Origin: Vibrio syngnathi
GTDB taxonomy: Bacteria > Pseudomonadota > Gammaproteobacteria > Enterobacterales > Vibrionaceae
Length of the DNA stretch: 64,000 nucleotides
Assembly: GCF_002119525.1 (NCBI RefSeq)
Contig: NZ_CP017916.1
Location: 2,356,001-2,420,000 of the forward strand
Direction of reading: 5' to 3'
Shown here: in pieces, positions 10,575 through 18,521 of the stretch
Numbering within the stretch: the first letter of the stretch is position 1
Layout: the number at the start of each line of letters is the position of its first letter
Position numbers and translations under genes: made by a program
Notes under the pieces: model-generated
What the model saw: only the letters and a program-made list of their open reading frames with translations
Databases searched by the model: none
Told to the model about the DNA's origin: nothing

Positions 10575-11429
10575 ATGCAATCTCCGCATATTGTTGAACT
10601 TAATGAGCAGAACTTTCGTCAAGTATTAGAAGGTTCGATGCAGACCCCTGTACTCATCCATTTTTGGGCACCAATGAGCCAAGAGAGCGCCCAAGTCATT
10701 CCAGAACTCCAAACATTAACTCAGCAATACAACGGCGCCTTCACGTTAGCTCTGTTAAATTGCGAGCAAGAACAAGCTATTGCTAGTCAGTTTGGTGTTC
10801 AAGCATTACCGACTATTGCATTGTTTGTTAACGGTCAACCTGTCGACGGCCTAGGCGGCCCTCAAAGCTTAGAAGCGATTATAGAGATGCTAAGCAAACA
10901 CCTTCCAAGTCAAGATGAGCTCGCATTGCGTCAAGCGCTTGAACAAATGCAGGCTGGCGATCACACCCAAGCCTTAGCTGCAATGCAGCAACTTCCAGTA
11001 GAGCTCACGAGCAAAGGTGAAGTAAAACTGGCGATCGCAGAGTGTTTGTTAGAAACGCAACAATTTGATCTTGCAGAAGAACAGTTAAAAACGATCCCTC
11101 TTGAATACCAAGACAACTACTACAAAGGCTTAGTCGCGAAACTTGAACTTCACAAACAAGCAGCGGATAGCCCTGAAATACAGGCATTAGAAACCGCTCT
11201 GCAGCAAGACCCGAATGATGCTAAGACTGCCTCTGAGTTAGCATTACAATATCACCAAGTGAACCGCAACGAAGAAGCGATGGAGCTGTTGTGGTCTTTC
11301 CTAGCAAAAGATCTAAATGCTTGCGATGGCGATATGAAAAAAGAGTTCATGGACATCTTAAGTGCGCTTGGGCAAGGAAACCCAGTTGCCAGTAAGTACC
11401 GTCGACAACTGTACTCTCTGCTTTACTAA
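10575..11429 (+). CDS. cnoX: chaperedoxin CnoX/YbbN-like (thioredoxin + TPR)
   Basis: A thioredoxin-fold domain (residues 1-110) is fused to a TPR region (about 115-284), 284 residues in all, as in E. coli YbbN/CnoX, which protects substrates under oxidative or bleach stress and hands them to GroEL/DnaK. The redox site position reads WAPMSQES: both cysteines of WCxxC are missing, so thiol exchange at that site is not possible and a holdase role is more likely. Its original neighbour is qmcA, as in many gammaproteobacteria. Confidence 0.9.
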   Translation: MQSPHIVELNEQNFRQVLEGSMQTPVLIHFWAPMSQESAQVIPELQTLTQQYNGAFTLALLNCEQEQAIASQFGVQALPTIALFVNGQPVDGLGGPQSLEAIIEMLSKHLPSQDELALRQALEQMQAGDHTQALAAMQQLPVELTSKGEVKLAIAECLLETQQFDLAEEQLKTIPLEYQDNYYKGLVAKLELHKQAADSPEIQALETALQQDPNDAKTASELALQYHQVNRNEEAMELLWSFLAKDLNACDGDMKKEFMDILSALGQGNPVASKYRRQLYSLLY

Positions 11430-11507
11430 CAAAACCCTTAAATCGTTAGATTAAACATCGAAAACTGACAATTCAATCAATTAGTTTATCGAATGAAACA
11501 ATATAAA

Positions 11508-11539
11508 ATGGGCCATAAAATCAATATTTTATGGCCCAT
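11508..11539. terminator. long inverted repeat after cnoX
   Basis: A perfect 14-bp inverted repeat ATGGGCCATAAAAT / ATTTTATGGCCCAT with a 4-nt loop (CAAT), 78 nt after the cnoX stop. The tail TTCTCGTTT is only partly T-rich, but the stem is strong in both directions. It is probably the cnoX terminator. Confidence 0.65.
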
Positions 11540-11626
11540 TTCTCGTTTATAAATTTGCTCAGAATTTAAATATGAGCCAGTATCAATAGTGAACTATCAA
11601 AAACTTAAACTTACAAAGGATTTTGT

Positions 11627-12127
11627 ATGGCTATTGATACATTGATTACTATTGGCGTCTTTACTGTCGTCGCACTACTGTTCATTTTCGCTGGTGTCAA
11701 AACCGTTCCACAGGGCAATAACTGGACCGTAGAACGTTTTGGCCGCTATACACAGACACTCAAACCAGGCCTAAACCTGATCATTCCATTTATCGATAAA
11801 GTCGGACAACGCATCAGTATGATGGAACGAGTTCTCGATATCCCAGCTCAAGAAGTCATCTCCAAAGATAATGCTAATGTCATGATTGATGCTGTCTGCT
11901 TCGTACAAGTTATCGATGCACCGAAAGCGGCTTATGAAGTAAATGACCTTGAACATGCAATTCGTAATTTAACCCTCACCAATATTCGTACCGTACTTGG
12001 GTCTATGGAGTTGGATGAAATGCTTAGTCAGCGTGACATGATTAACACTAAATTATTGAATATCGTTGATGAGGCCACAAATCCTTGGGGTGTAAAAGTT
12101 ACTCGTATCGAAGCATCATCAGTATGA
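11627..12127 (+). pseudogene. qmcA: qmcA (SPFH/stomatin) N-terminal part, interrupted by the island
   Basis: QmcA is a membrane-anchored SPFH/stomatin-family protein that forms large membrane assemblies. The N-terminal hydrophobic anchor (residues 3-22) and most of the SPFH domain ([22 protein letters not shown] onward, through [19 protein letters not shown]) are present. The frame is native through codon 162 (VTRIE) and then reads four island-encoded residues (ASSV) and a stop. The missing part resumes at 33671 with [19 protein letters not shown]. Joined, the gene would be about 309 codons, against 305 in E. coli. SPFH function is probably lost because the domain is cut. Confidence 0.95.
12107..12111. 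other. left island junction (attL core)
   Basis: The pentamer ATCGA is shared with 33665-33669 and is the only sequence common to both qmcA break points: ACTCGTATCGAAGC here and CCCGAATCGAGATT on the right. The reconstructed empty site is ACTCGTATCGAGATT. The exact crossover can only be placed within this pentamer. Confidence 0.75.
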
Positions 12128-12132
12128 GATAA

Positions 12133-12272
12133 GATTGACACCCCTCAATTGACAGCTAAAAACCAGCAAAATCAAAGACTCCAGCCTGATCTTCTCCCTT
12201 AAACCAAGCCAGACCGATTGACAAAGCAAAGTGTCTCTAAAATTGACAAAAATCGGGGGTAAATGTGTCAAT
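12133..12272 (+). repeat. left-border GATTGACA motif cluster
   Basis: GATTGACA at 12133-12140 and 12216-12223, and ATTGACA at 12149-12155 and 12242-12248, all in the same orientation, plus one inverted TGTCAAT at 12266-12272. The first copy is about 22 nt inside the junction. The right border has the same motif inverted (33598-33648). Recombinase-binding sites are the likely explanation. Confidence 0.6.
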
Positions 12273-12435
12273 AATTGCCCATTTACAAGCTGTAAATGTC
12301 CGTGGACAATAAAAGTTTGATCATATTTGAGGCATATTGCTATCAACAAAAAGGTAAAAATGACAATCAAGATTGATCACACAAAAAATTGATCAATTTC
12401 AAAAACATTTTGGGGCAAAATTTCTCAATGCCTTT

Positions 12436-12480
12436 GCTAATTTAGCAAGCTATGAATAATCACAGGTATTGCAAAGTGAG
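12436..12480. repeat. dispersed repeat with GCTAATTTAGC palindrome, copy 1
   Basis: The block beginning GCTAATTTAGCAA, with an aligned AGGTATTGCAAA-type tail, recurs at 14777-14820 (AGGTATGGCAAA). The GCTAATTTAGC core is a palindrome around a central T. Nearby text is of integron attC type. It lies in the gene-free 12.13-12.70 kb stretch, where I see no gene. Confidence 0.5.
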
Positions 12481-12708
12481 TTTGAAGATCTGATGCGATC
12501 AGTAAAATCGCACTAACAAAAAGGAATTATTTAGGTGCGTACTAAGTGCGGTTACGTTAAATTTAGCGCCAACAAACACTATTAACCAAAATACCAATTA
12601 TCATAAAAAGCCCCATCTTTGTTCCCTTGTTGTAAAAAATGGATCCCTTTGAGAGCCTTTCTTGTGTCTAAGTCGGAGTTTACACTAGGTACAGCTACGT
12701 GAGTCTTG

Positions 12709-13485
12709 GTGTGCACCGCTGTGCAGCAGTACACGCCGCCCAGAAGAATTTAATAGAGATTTTATGCGCGGTAAAAATCAGACTATAGATCGGTCATGAA
12801 ACTTACATCGATGTAAAAAGTGGAGTCAAAGCCAAACAAAACGAGTGATACTCATCCTCCTATAGATCGGCCATGGGGTTTACTGCGATATCAATTCACC
12901 GCGAACCCTTGCGTAACAAAGGCTCTAAGCATCAGCCCATAGATTGGCTTTGAATTTACATCGATGTAAAAAGCGGAGTCAAAGCCAAACAAAACGAGTG
13001 ATACTCATCCTCCTATAGATCGGCCATGGGGTTTACTGCGATATCAATTCACCGCGAACCCTTGCGTAACAAAGGCTCTAAGCATCAGCCCATAGATTGG
13101 CTTTGAATTTACATCGATGTAAAAAGCGGAGTCAAAGCCAAACAAAACGAGTGATACTCATCCTCCTATAGATCGGCCATGGGGTTTACTGCGATATCAA
13201 TTCACCGAGAACCCTTACGTGACAAGGGCTCTAATCATCAGCCCATAGATTGGCTTTGAATTTACATCGATGTAAAAAGTGGAGCCAAAGCCAAACAAAA
13301 CGAGTGATACTCATCCTCCTATAGATCGGCCATGGGGTTTACTGCGATATCAACTCACCGAGAACCCTTACGTGACAAGGGCTATAAGCATCAGCCCATA
13401 GATCGGCCATGAAACTTACATCGCAGAAATAATGCTCGTTGAGTATTGGTGTGCATCGGTGTGCAGCAGTGCACACCACCTTCGA
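12709..13485. repeat. outer flanking direct repeats of the 153-bp array
   Basis: A GTGTGCAYCG / GTGTGCAGCAG block occurs at about 12709-12750 and again at 13447-13485 (TTGGTGTGCACCGCTGTGC versus TTGGTGTGCATCGGTGTGC). These copies bracket the tandem array, as if the array expanded inside an older element. The region holds no ORF of note. Confidence 0.6.
12805..13417. repeat. four tandem 153-bp structured repeats
   Basis: Units begin at 12805, 12958, 13111 and 13264 with ACATCGATGTAAAAAG; the period is exactly 153 nt for the first three and 154 for the last. Copies differ at few positions. Each internal junction forms a hairpin, TTGGCTTTGA / TCAAAGCCAA (first at 12944-12953 and 12979-12988), enclosing the palindrome TTACATCGATGTAA. 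A second hairpin arises from AACCCTT / AAGGGCT late in copies 3 and 4. Within a unit, TATAGATCGGCCATG recurs as a half-repeat. There is no open frame across the unit. It may be a structured RNA array, a protein-binding array or an origin-like element; the sequence does not decide. Confidence 0.9.
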
Positions 13486-13548
13486 AGAACTGAACATCAG
13501 ATTCAATGTTTACAAACGATAACGAGAATCCGACTAACGCACACATTA

Positions 13549-14298
13549 TTAGGAAATTAAAATTTTTTTTGATGGATCAAAGCTCGAAACTTCTTCATAA
13601 CCAACGTATCCACGCTGGTTTGTATGAAATTTAATATTGAAATCAGAGAATTCCATACAATCATGGTTGTGTCCGTAGAACCAGACTGCAATTTTGTCAG
13701 CAAGATTTGAAAATTCATCACATTGGGATGCAAATGCAGGACCAAGTGGGCTACCCAAGTATTCAAGTTGTATTCCTTCTCTAGATGGAAGGTGATGGGT
13801 AACGACAACATTGATATCCTCTTTGGCTTTACTTATTGATTCATAGAGGAAGCGTCTAGATATCTGGTGAATTTCTCTCGCATCCAATGGTGAAAATGGC
13901 TTTCCATGATATTGAATTTTTCGATAGTCATTCAAGCCTGAACGAGCTAATTTCATCGACTTTTTAGGGGTCTCATAAAGTTCGAAATCGCTCCACAAAG
14001 TACAGCCATGGAATCTCACACCATTGATTACAACGCTATCATTTTCAAGAAAATATACGTTGGAATAACGTTCAGCTCTGCTCCTACATTCTTCTATCAA
14101 TAGCTCTAGCGATGGAGCACCATAGGCCTCATGATTACCTAGAACATACACAACAGGCACATTAAATTGTGCAGCCCAATCAATTCCTTTGGTACCGAGG
14201 TGGATGTCTCCACTAAGTACGACGACATCTGCGTCAGTTTGCGGGCACTCCATTGGACCAAATTCCAAATGAAGGTCAGAGAGATGGCAGATTTCCAT
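13549..14298 (-). CDS. metallophosphoesterase (island cargo)
   Basis: Calcineurin-like metallophosphoesterase of 249 residues. The full metal-binding set is in order: LSDLHLEFG (residues 5-13), VLSGDIHLG, VLGNHEAYG, VVTHHLPSR and WFYGHNHD. Family members cleave phosphomono- or diesters, and several act in defence or nucleic-acid processing, but no substrate can be assigned. It is the leftmost cargo gene, next to the tandem-repeat array, with a gene-poor 590-nt spacer upstream. Confidence 0.9.
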   Translation of the reverse strand: MEICHLSDLHLEFGPMECPQTDADVVVLSGDIHLGTKGIDWAAQFNVPVVYVLGNHEAYGAPSLELLIEECRSRAERYSNVYFLENDSVVINGVRFHGCTLWSDFELYETPKKSMKLARSGLNDYRKIQYHGKPFSPLDAREIHQISRRFLYESISKAKEDINVVVTHHLPSREGIQLEYLGSPLGPAFASQCDEFSNLADKIAVWFYGHNHDCMEFSDFNIKFHTNQRGYVGYEEVSSFDPSKKILIS

Positions 14299-14588
14299 AA
14301 ATATCTACTTTGATAATACTTGATGACCCCAGTGTAGCTCAGTGCTACAAATTCCTACAACCCGCAAATTGATACTTTTCAGGAGATGCCATAGCCTCAC
14401 TAACTTCTGCGATAAGCTAACCCAATTCGTCACACGCTTCTTGGGCAACACAACTATAAAGGGGTTGTAATTACGTAACTTTAGTATGACTTTATGGACA
14501 GTTAACTCCTGAATGCGATTGGTATTATCTATTTGTGAAGAAACCTGACAGATTTTCCTGATTGAAAAAATCAATCTCCGCCACTAAA

Positions 14589-14723
14589 TCATAACTTTAC
14601 CATTCTTGCTCCTGCTGGACCGTCACTATTGTTATTACTTTTCAGCTCTGGTTTTAATAGTGTTTCTACAATTTCAATAGCCCTCTTAAGCTGAATTCTG
14701 TCTAGTTTGCATCCCAATAAGTG
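14589..14723 (-). pseudogene. remnant of an unknown cargo gene
   Basis: The open frame without a good start reads LLGCKLDRIQLKRAIEIVET and then continues to a TGA stop. The helical, charged character looks like real protein C-terminus rather than spacer. Only a TTG at 14717 could start it, with no ribosome-binding site. I do not recognise the parent family. Confidence 0.4.
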
Positions 14724-14776
14724 CTAGCACTGTAGAGGCGTAACACGTCTTTGGACACTTCCATTTTAGCGCGATA

Positions 14777-14820
14777 GCTAATTTAGCAAAGCATAAATTA
14801 CTCAAGGTATGGCAAAAGTC
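14777..14820. repeat. dispersed repeat with GCTAATTTAGC palindrome, copy 2
   Basis: Matches 12436-12480 over about 45 nt with small gaps. Read on the minus strand it fits the internal part of Vibrio integron attC sites (TTTATGCTTTGCTAAATTAGC type). Confidence 0.5.
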
Positions 14821-14892
14821 GTATATGCTTGTGTCTAATATGACTGGAGCAGATCAAATCGCCGAGCGTTACGAATCTGCTTGAGTTGTTTG

Positions 14893-15468
14893 TTAGCTTA
14901 AATTTTTGATTTGCCTCCACGTTTCACAACCAATTTCATTCATAGCGTTAAAAATTTTGTTTTTTATCTTACCGTACCTAGCATCATCAAAGCTCTGAGC
15001 TTCCAAAGTAGCTGTATTCACACACTCTAGAATAAAGTTTTGGACATCTTGTATGGAGTTAAAAACCTCACCTTGCACTGGGTCATTCTTGTTCAACATT
15101 AATATAATTTCGTTGGATTGCTTCATTATTTTGGTAGAGATTTCATCCAACTTACTCTGAAACTGATCTCTAGGAACGTCGATTTCTCGCTTAAGCAGAT
15201 TGTATTGAAGATCAATATATACGTAATTAGTGCCTACTAAATCACGCAGCTCTTTCAACCATCTCACTCTTTCACGAGTGATTACGTCGGCTATTAATTT
15301 TTGATGTTCTAAATCATTGTTCTTTAATTGTATATAAACGGTTGAACCTACTGTAATAAGCGCTGTTAAAATAGCGGTGCCACCTGTTATTGCTGCAACC
15401 CATACTGGATCGATAGTAGAAGCAGTGTTCTCTGCTATTCTCTCTAGAACTTCCATTACTTTAGACAT
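14893..15468 (-). CDS. membrane-anchored coiled-coil protein (island cargo)
   Basis: A 191-residue protein I do not recognise. A short N-terminal amphipathic stretch is followed by one membrane segment (about residues 22-47, WVAAITGGTAILTALITVG) and then a long, charged, mostly helical cytoplasmic region with Leu-rich heptads. No enzymatic motif is visible. Single-span proteins of this form are common in defence islands as anchors or effectors; that role is inference. It lies alone, with attC-like sequence directly after its stop. Confidence 0.7.
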   Translation of the reverse strand: MSKVMEVLERIAENTASTIDPVWVAAITGGTAILTALITVGSTVYIQLKNNDLEHQKLIADVITRERVRWLKELRDLVGTNYVYIDLQYNLLKREIDVPRDQFQSKLDEISTKIMKQSNEIILMLNKNDPVQGEVFNSIQDVQNFILECVNTATLEAQSFDDARYGKIKNKIFNAMNEIGCETWRQIKNLS

Positions 15469-15484
15469 ACTTTCCTCTTCAAGC

Positions 15485-15602
15485 TAATGTTCAATTAAGG
15501 TGTGAGGCACGCAAGACCGTTACTTCTGCATACCACCTTAAACACTAAAAACAACGCATAGTAAAAATGCCACGCGTTGTGAATTGCCCTAGTCGTTTGC
15601 TA
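15485..15602 (-). repeat. attC-like site (Vibrio integron type) behind the nuclease gene
   Basis: On the minus strand, TAGCAAACGACTAGGG begins at the stop codon of the 15600 gene. It is followed by CACAACGCGTGGCATTTTTA, a GCGTTG block, TTTAGTGTTTAAGGTGG, the pair TAAGGTG / CACACCTTA, and ends GAACATTAGC. This is the order of landmarks in Vibrio superintegron attC sites, with the 3' end decayed (GCGTTAGC would be expected). No integrase of the IntI type is in the window. Confidence 0.65.
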
Positions 15603-16436
15603 GGCAATTTCGTGCGTGACATCAAAACCGATCTCACTAAGACTATAAAAGCGAAGTGACACATTCTGTTCACTAGCTGTGGCTTGAAGGCGATCTATTT
15701 GAACTTCACTTAAGCTCGTTTTCGTATTTGTAACAAGCAATAAATACACTTCTGGGTCTTTACCTGTTATTTCCTTGTGACGCTCACGTATTTCAGCGGC
15801 TCGACGGATACTGTGGTGCATAAAAGGAAAGGACATGTTATTTCGAGTCCACTTCACCTCGAATATTTGGTTTATTTCACCAGTAGTTTTGAGACCATCG
15901 TACTCTGCTGATTTGCCTTTGGTTCGTAATCTAACCCCTCTTTCAATGGAGCCAAATTCACTGGATGCATAAGATAGTGCTTTATCCTCAACATCGAAAG
16001 ATAGCCTCATTGAGTCAGGTCTGGACAAGTCTTGAATTTGCGATAAATCGATTTTATATTTGTTATCTTCATTAGTGTCAGGGACAGAGTCTAATTCTTG
16101 CTCTATCTCTTCTTGGAGCTTCCTTTTAATTGCATCTTCTCGCGAAAGTGCTTCTTTGCGATAGTTGAAGTAATTCTCATCTTTACGAATTATCGCAGCT
16201 AAATTTTGCAAAAATTCTAACTCAGTAACCGCAGTTGCAACGATAAATATCGCCGCAAAGTAGGTGCCCCAGTGTGATGAGAACAGAGCTATAGCCGCTA
16301 CCAACATGATGGCAAACAATTTAGTTACATGCGTTTTGTCACTCTTGAACAACGATAAGAGTAAACATAGTATCGAGATAGTTAACACGAGCGTCCCTAT
16401 CTGACTCGAATATGTATCCGGACCTAAAAATTCCAA
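15600..16436 (-). CDS. membrane protein with PD-(D/E)XK nuclease-like domain
   Basis: I choose the TTG at 16436 as start because AAGGAG sits 6 nt before it; an ATG at 16496 is open but lies in a repeated leader. That gives 278 residues. Two hydrophobic segments (about 12-27 and 37-65) precede a charged helix, and then a soluble domain carries EYDGL...IFEVKW, the D...ExK pattern of PD-(D/E)XK nucleases, with downstream helix and VYLLLVTNTK strand as in restriction-endonuclease-like folds. It is probably a membrane-tethered DNA/RNA-cleaving effector. The function is inference from fold motifs. Confidence 0.7.
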   Translation of the reverse strand: MEFLGPDTYSSQIGTLVLTISILCLLLSLFKSDKTHVTKLFAIMLVAAIALFSSHWGTYFAAIFIVATAVTELEFLQNLAAIIRKDENYFNYRKEALSREDAIKRKLQEEIEQELDSVPDTNEDNKYKIDLSQIQDLSRPDSMRLSFDVEDKALSYASSEFGSIERGVRLRTKGKSAEYDGLKTTGEINQIFEVKWTRNNMSFPFMHHSIRRAAEIRERHKEITGKDPEVYLLLVTNTKTSLSEVQIDRLQATASEQNVSLRFYSLSEIGFDVTHEIA

Positions 16437-16559
16437 CGTATTCTCCTTATTTGCCTGACGCTTGTTAGATAGCATTTTTCCGTGTTTGCATTCCATCTAT
16501 GTTGCTGTGATTCAATATAAAACTCAAATATTATCAATCTGTTGTGTGAATCTAAAGAG

Positions 16560-16680
16560 GGTTTCGGGGGGAGAGTTACGGAAAATTTCCGTATAAGTGC
16601 CCAAAGTAAGGATTAGATTAATTTGGTCTATTGCTGTACTGGCTAGGTGGTGAGCTCGTTGGATCTGAGAAGCTTTGGGG
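16560..16680. promoter_or_regulatory. repeated leader with palindrome, copy 1
   Basis: This is upstream of the nuclease gene (minus strand). The perfect palindrome TACGGAAAATTTCCGTA is at 16577-16593. The block aligns with 21900-22030 over about 120 nt: TGTGTGAA, TTTCGGGG, the palindrome, ATAAGT, then TTTGGTCTA. The palindrome's outer pairs change together in the other copy, so it is either a DNA operator or an RNA stem. Confidence 0.6.
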
Positions 16681-16803
16681 TGCTTCACTTTCGATGTTGC
16701 TGCCATCAATCGCATCAGCAGGAAACAAATCAATCGCTTTCGTGAGATACAAATGGTCGTTTCGGATGTTACCTGCCGTTAACTCAATTACTCAATACTT
16801 CAT
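16618..16803 (-). pseudogene. small cargo gene broken by an early TGA
   Basis: ATG at 16803 with a GAGG ribosome-binding site reads M-K-Y, then TGA at codon 4, and then stays open for 57 codons (VIELTAGNIRNDHLYL and on, including AIDLFPADAIDG), ending in TAA at 16618. The frame after the stop is protein-like (ordered hydrophobic/charged pattern), so this looks like a real small gene killed by one nonsense change. I do not recognise the family. Confidence 0.5.
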
Positions 16804-16843
16804 TTTTACCTCGTTTACTACTAACATTTTATTAGCTGCGGAC

Positions 16844-17965
16844 TCAATCAAGTGCTTCTAGGTTAGAGTAATGAGAGACTTTAACAACAGAACCCAAAAA
16901 TGAACTCAGCGCTTTATTCTTTCTTGTCAATTGATTGAAATATTCACACACTCGTTTGTCAACGGTAAACACACCTGTAAACAAAGCAAAGACACACATA
17001 TGTTTATCTTGCATATTACTGCCGTGGGCAAACTTTTCAAATTTCATTGCCGTTTCAAAATGGCCCCATATTTCCCACGTAATTTGGGAGCTATAGGGTA
17101 GTTGTTTTTCTAGATATTCTGGTAATCCAAGAGAGTTTAAAACAATTTTTAATTGCTGATTATATACCGCTATGCTCCCCAACTGACCAATAGTTGTATT
17201 ACTAGAGACTTGTTCAAGCTTCACTCCTGATGAGCGCACATATGCCTCATATACCGAGATATCATTACTAAACATACCAGCAGAGCTTTGCAGTAAATCC
17301 CTAGTAAAGTTGGCTGCTACTTCGCTAGGATTTGATAACTTCTGATCGCCACTAGTCTGTAGGTGTTTACAAAGGTTATTTTCAAAAGCTTTAAGGCTTT
17401 CCATCAAATCAGTTGGATTCCGCAGCTGATAGTCAAACAAACTAGACAACTTAATTTTGTCAATTGCCTTATCCTGAACGTGACAAATCGATTCAATCTC
17501 CTTATCTCGTTGACTATAAGGAATGCCTAAGTCACGAATAGACATATACAAGCTTTGAAAAATCTCTACAAACTCAGTTCCTTTTGAATAGTTAACCAAC
17601 GACTCTTCAACCGTCTGAATGAGTAAATCTGTATTTTTGCCAAGCCCATCTAGCGTCAACAAAGCTTCTATTTTATGAATATCAAGAATAGAACCTAGTC
17701 CTGCATTAGGGTCATGGCTGCTAAGCCATGCGACATAAGGAAATTGTTGAAACAAAGACCACCTATTTAAAACAGTACCTGTGTCCTCATGCTGAAGTAT
17801 TTCTAAGATATGATGATAGGTCACGAATGGTATGTACCCATTCACAACTAAATGATCCACGGTCTTTTTTGCCTTACTACGAAGTACTTCATTGTCAGAA
17901 AAATAGTCTTTTGCTATGTCTCCAAAAATTGAAGTATCAATAGAAATCAACTTTGATTTACTCAT
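16844..17965 (-). CDS. PIN-like domain protein (island cargo)
   Basis: A 373-residue protein. The N-terminus LISIDTSIFGDIAKDY, followed by FVTYHHILEILQHED, looks like the first Asp and the Glu of a PIN-type nuclease, and near the C-terminus DKHMCVFALFTGVFTVDKRV supplies further acidic residues in an alpha/beta setting. The middle (about 100-300) is helical with no recognised motif. A metal-dependent ribonuclease role is a hypothesis. It is a single gene with a well-separated upstream region. Confidence 0.6.
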   Translation of the reverse strand: MSKSKLISIDTSIFGDIAKDYFSDNEVLRSKAKKTVDHLVVNGYIPFVTYHHILEILQHEDTGTVLNRWSLFQQFPYVAWLSSHDPNAGLGSILDIHKIEALLTLDGLGKNTDLLIQTVEESLVNYSKGTEFVEIFQSLYMSIRDLGIPYSQRDKEIESICHVQDKAIDKIKLSSLFDYQLRNPTDLMESLKAFENNLCKHLQTSGDQKLSNPSEVAANFTRDLLQSSAGMFSNDISVYEAYVRSSGVKLEQVSSNTTIGQLGSIAVYNQQLKIVLNSLGLPEYLEKQLPYSSQITWEIWGHFETAMKFEKFAHGSNMQDKHMCVFALFTGVFTVDKRVCEYFNQLTRKNKALSSFLGSVVKVSHYSNLEALD

Positions 17966-18521
17966 AAGTCCCTTCTTACACTTGAGCAGCTAACGATTTT
18001 AATATCGTGCCAGCACGAATTTATGTATTCAGCATATCTCAAAAAAACCTGCCTAACCAACTGAAAATTAAGTATATAATTAGTTTAACCCTGATTTCTA
18101 GTTGAAAACCGTGCAAGCACATATTGCTTCCAATTCAAGGCATGTTATCAATCAAAAACTTCCTTTTAGTTCTCAATTATTCAATAGCTTAGAAATAGTT
18201 GAACAACATGTTCGTGAGTGTAATTGAAGGTGAGTCTGTTGTGGATTAGAACATTTAGCTACATTGCTGGAGCTCTAGGCATGAGGAAAAGTAAGGCAAG
18301 TTGCAGGGGTTCAAACTGAGTTCAATCCCTCTCTGGCTCACTTTGGGGTAGATATGAGCTAGCTGGCACTTTTTAGAAAAGTGCCATGAGTAAAACTTCA
18401 GGTCTATGAAGCCTCTGGACATTTTTGAGTTGCCGATTTTACCAATTACTGATTAGCCGAATTATGGGAATAACGCCTCAGACACCAGTTCAGCTTTGCT
18501 GCGTCCGAGTGCTTTGATTTG
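17966..18521. other. spacer with hairpin repeat and attC-like site
   Basis: About 556 nt without an intact gene. It holds the PIN-like gene's promoter region, a fragment at 18309-18340 resembling a tRNA T-arm but without a cloverleaf, the first hairpin repeat (18342-18421), and an attC-like segment at about 18471-18530. Read on the minus strand that segment starts ATAACAAATCAAAGC and ends GAGGCGTTAT, around a CAGC-AAA-GCTG mini-hairpin, and directly follows the DUF2326 stop. Confidence 0.6.
18342..18421 (-). repeat. cargo-spacer hairpin repeat, copy R1
   Basis: An ~80-bp element. On the minus strand it begins TGTCCAGAGGCTTCATAGAC, has the stem CTTCA / TGAAG, then GGCACTTTT-CTA-AAAAGTGCC, then AGCTAGCTC. 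It is nearly identical to 22033-22111 and related to 23716-23773 and 25197-25291. Confidence 0.8.

Larger units (their letters stand above)
14299..14892. other. gene-poor spacer with cassette relics
   Basis: About 590 nt with no intact gene. It contains the coding remnant at 14589-14723, a possible diverged hairpin repeat at about 14700-14760 (AGTGCTAGCACT palindrome followed on the plus strand by CTTTGGACA), the second dispersed repeat at 14777-14820, and an attC-like start (GCTAACAAACAACTCAAGC on the minus strand) just after the stop of the next gene. Confidence 0.55.

Noticed and set aside
12805..13417. CRISPR array
   Set aside because: Unit is 153 bp without repeat/spacer alternation, and no cas gene is in the window.
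12805..13417. retron msr-msd or toxin RNA array
   Set aside because: No reverse transcriptase or associated small toxin gene nearby.
14305..14574. 89-codon frame upstream of the metallophosphoesterase
   Set aside because: No ribosome-binding site, no recognisable pattern, and it lies in a spacer with cassette relics.
16524..16733. 69-codon minus-strand frame
   Set aside because: Overlaps the repeated leader and is in another frame from the better-supported broken gene at 16618-16803.
18309..18340. tRNA T-arm-like GAGTTCAATCCCTC followed by an acceptor-like stretch
   Set aside because: No D-arm, anticodon arm or matching 5' acceptor strand nearby; a chance or decayed match only.
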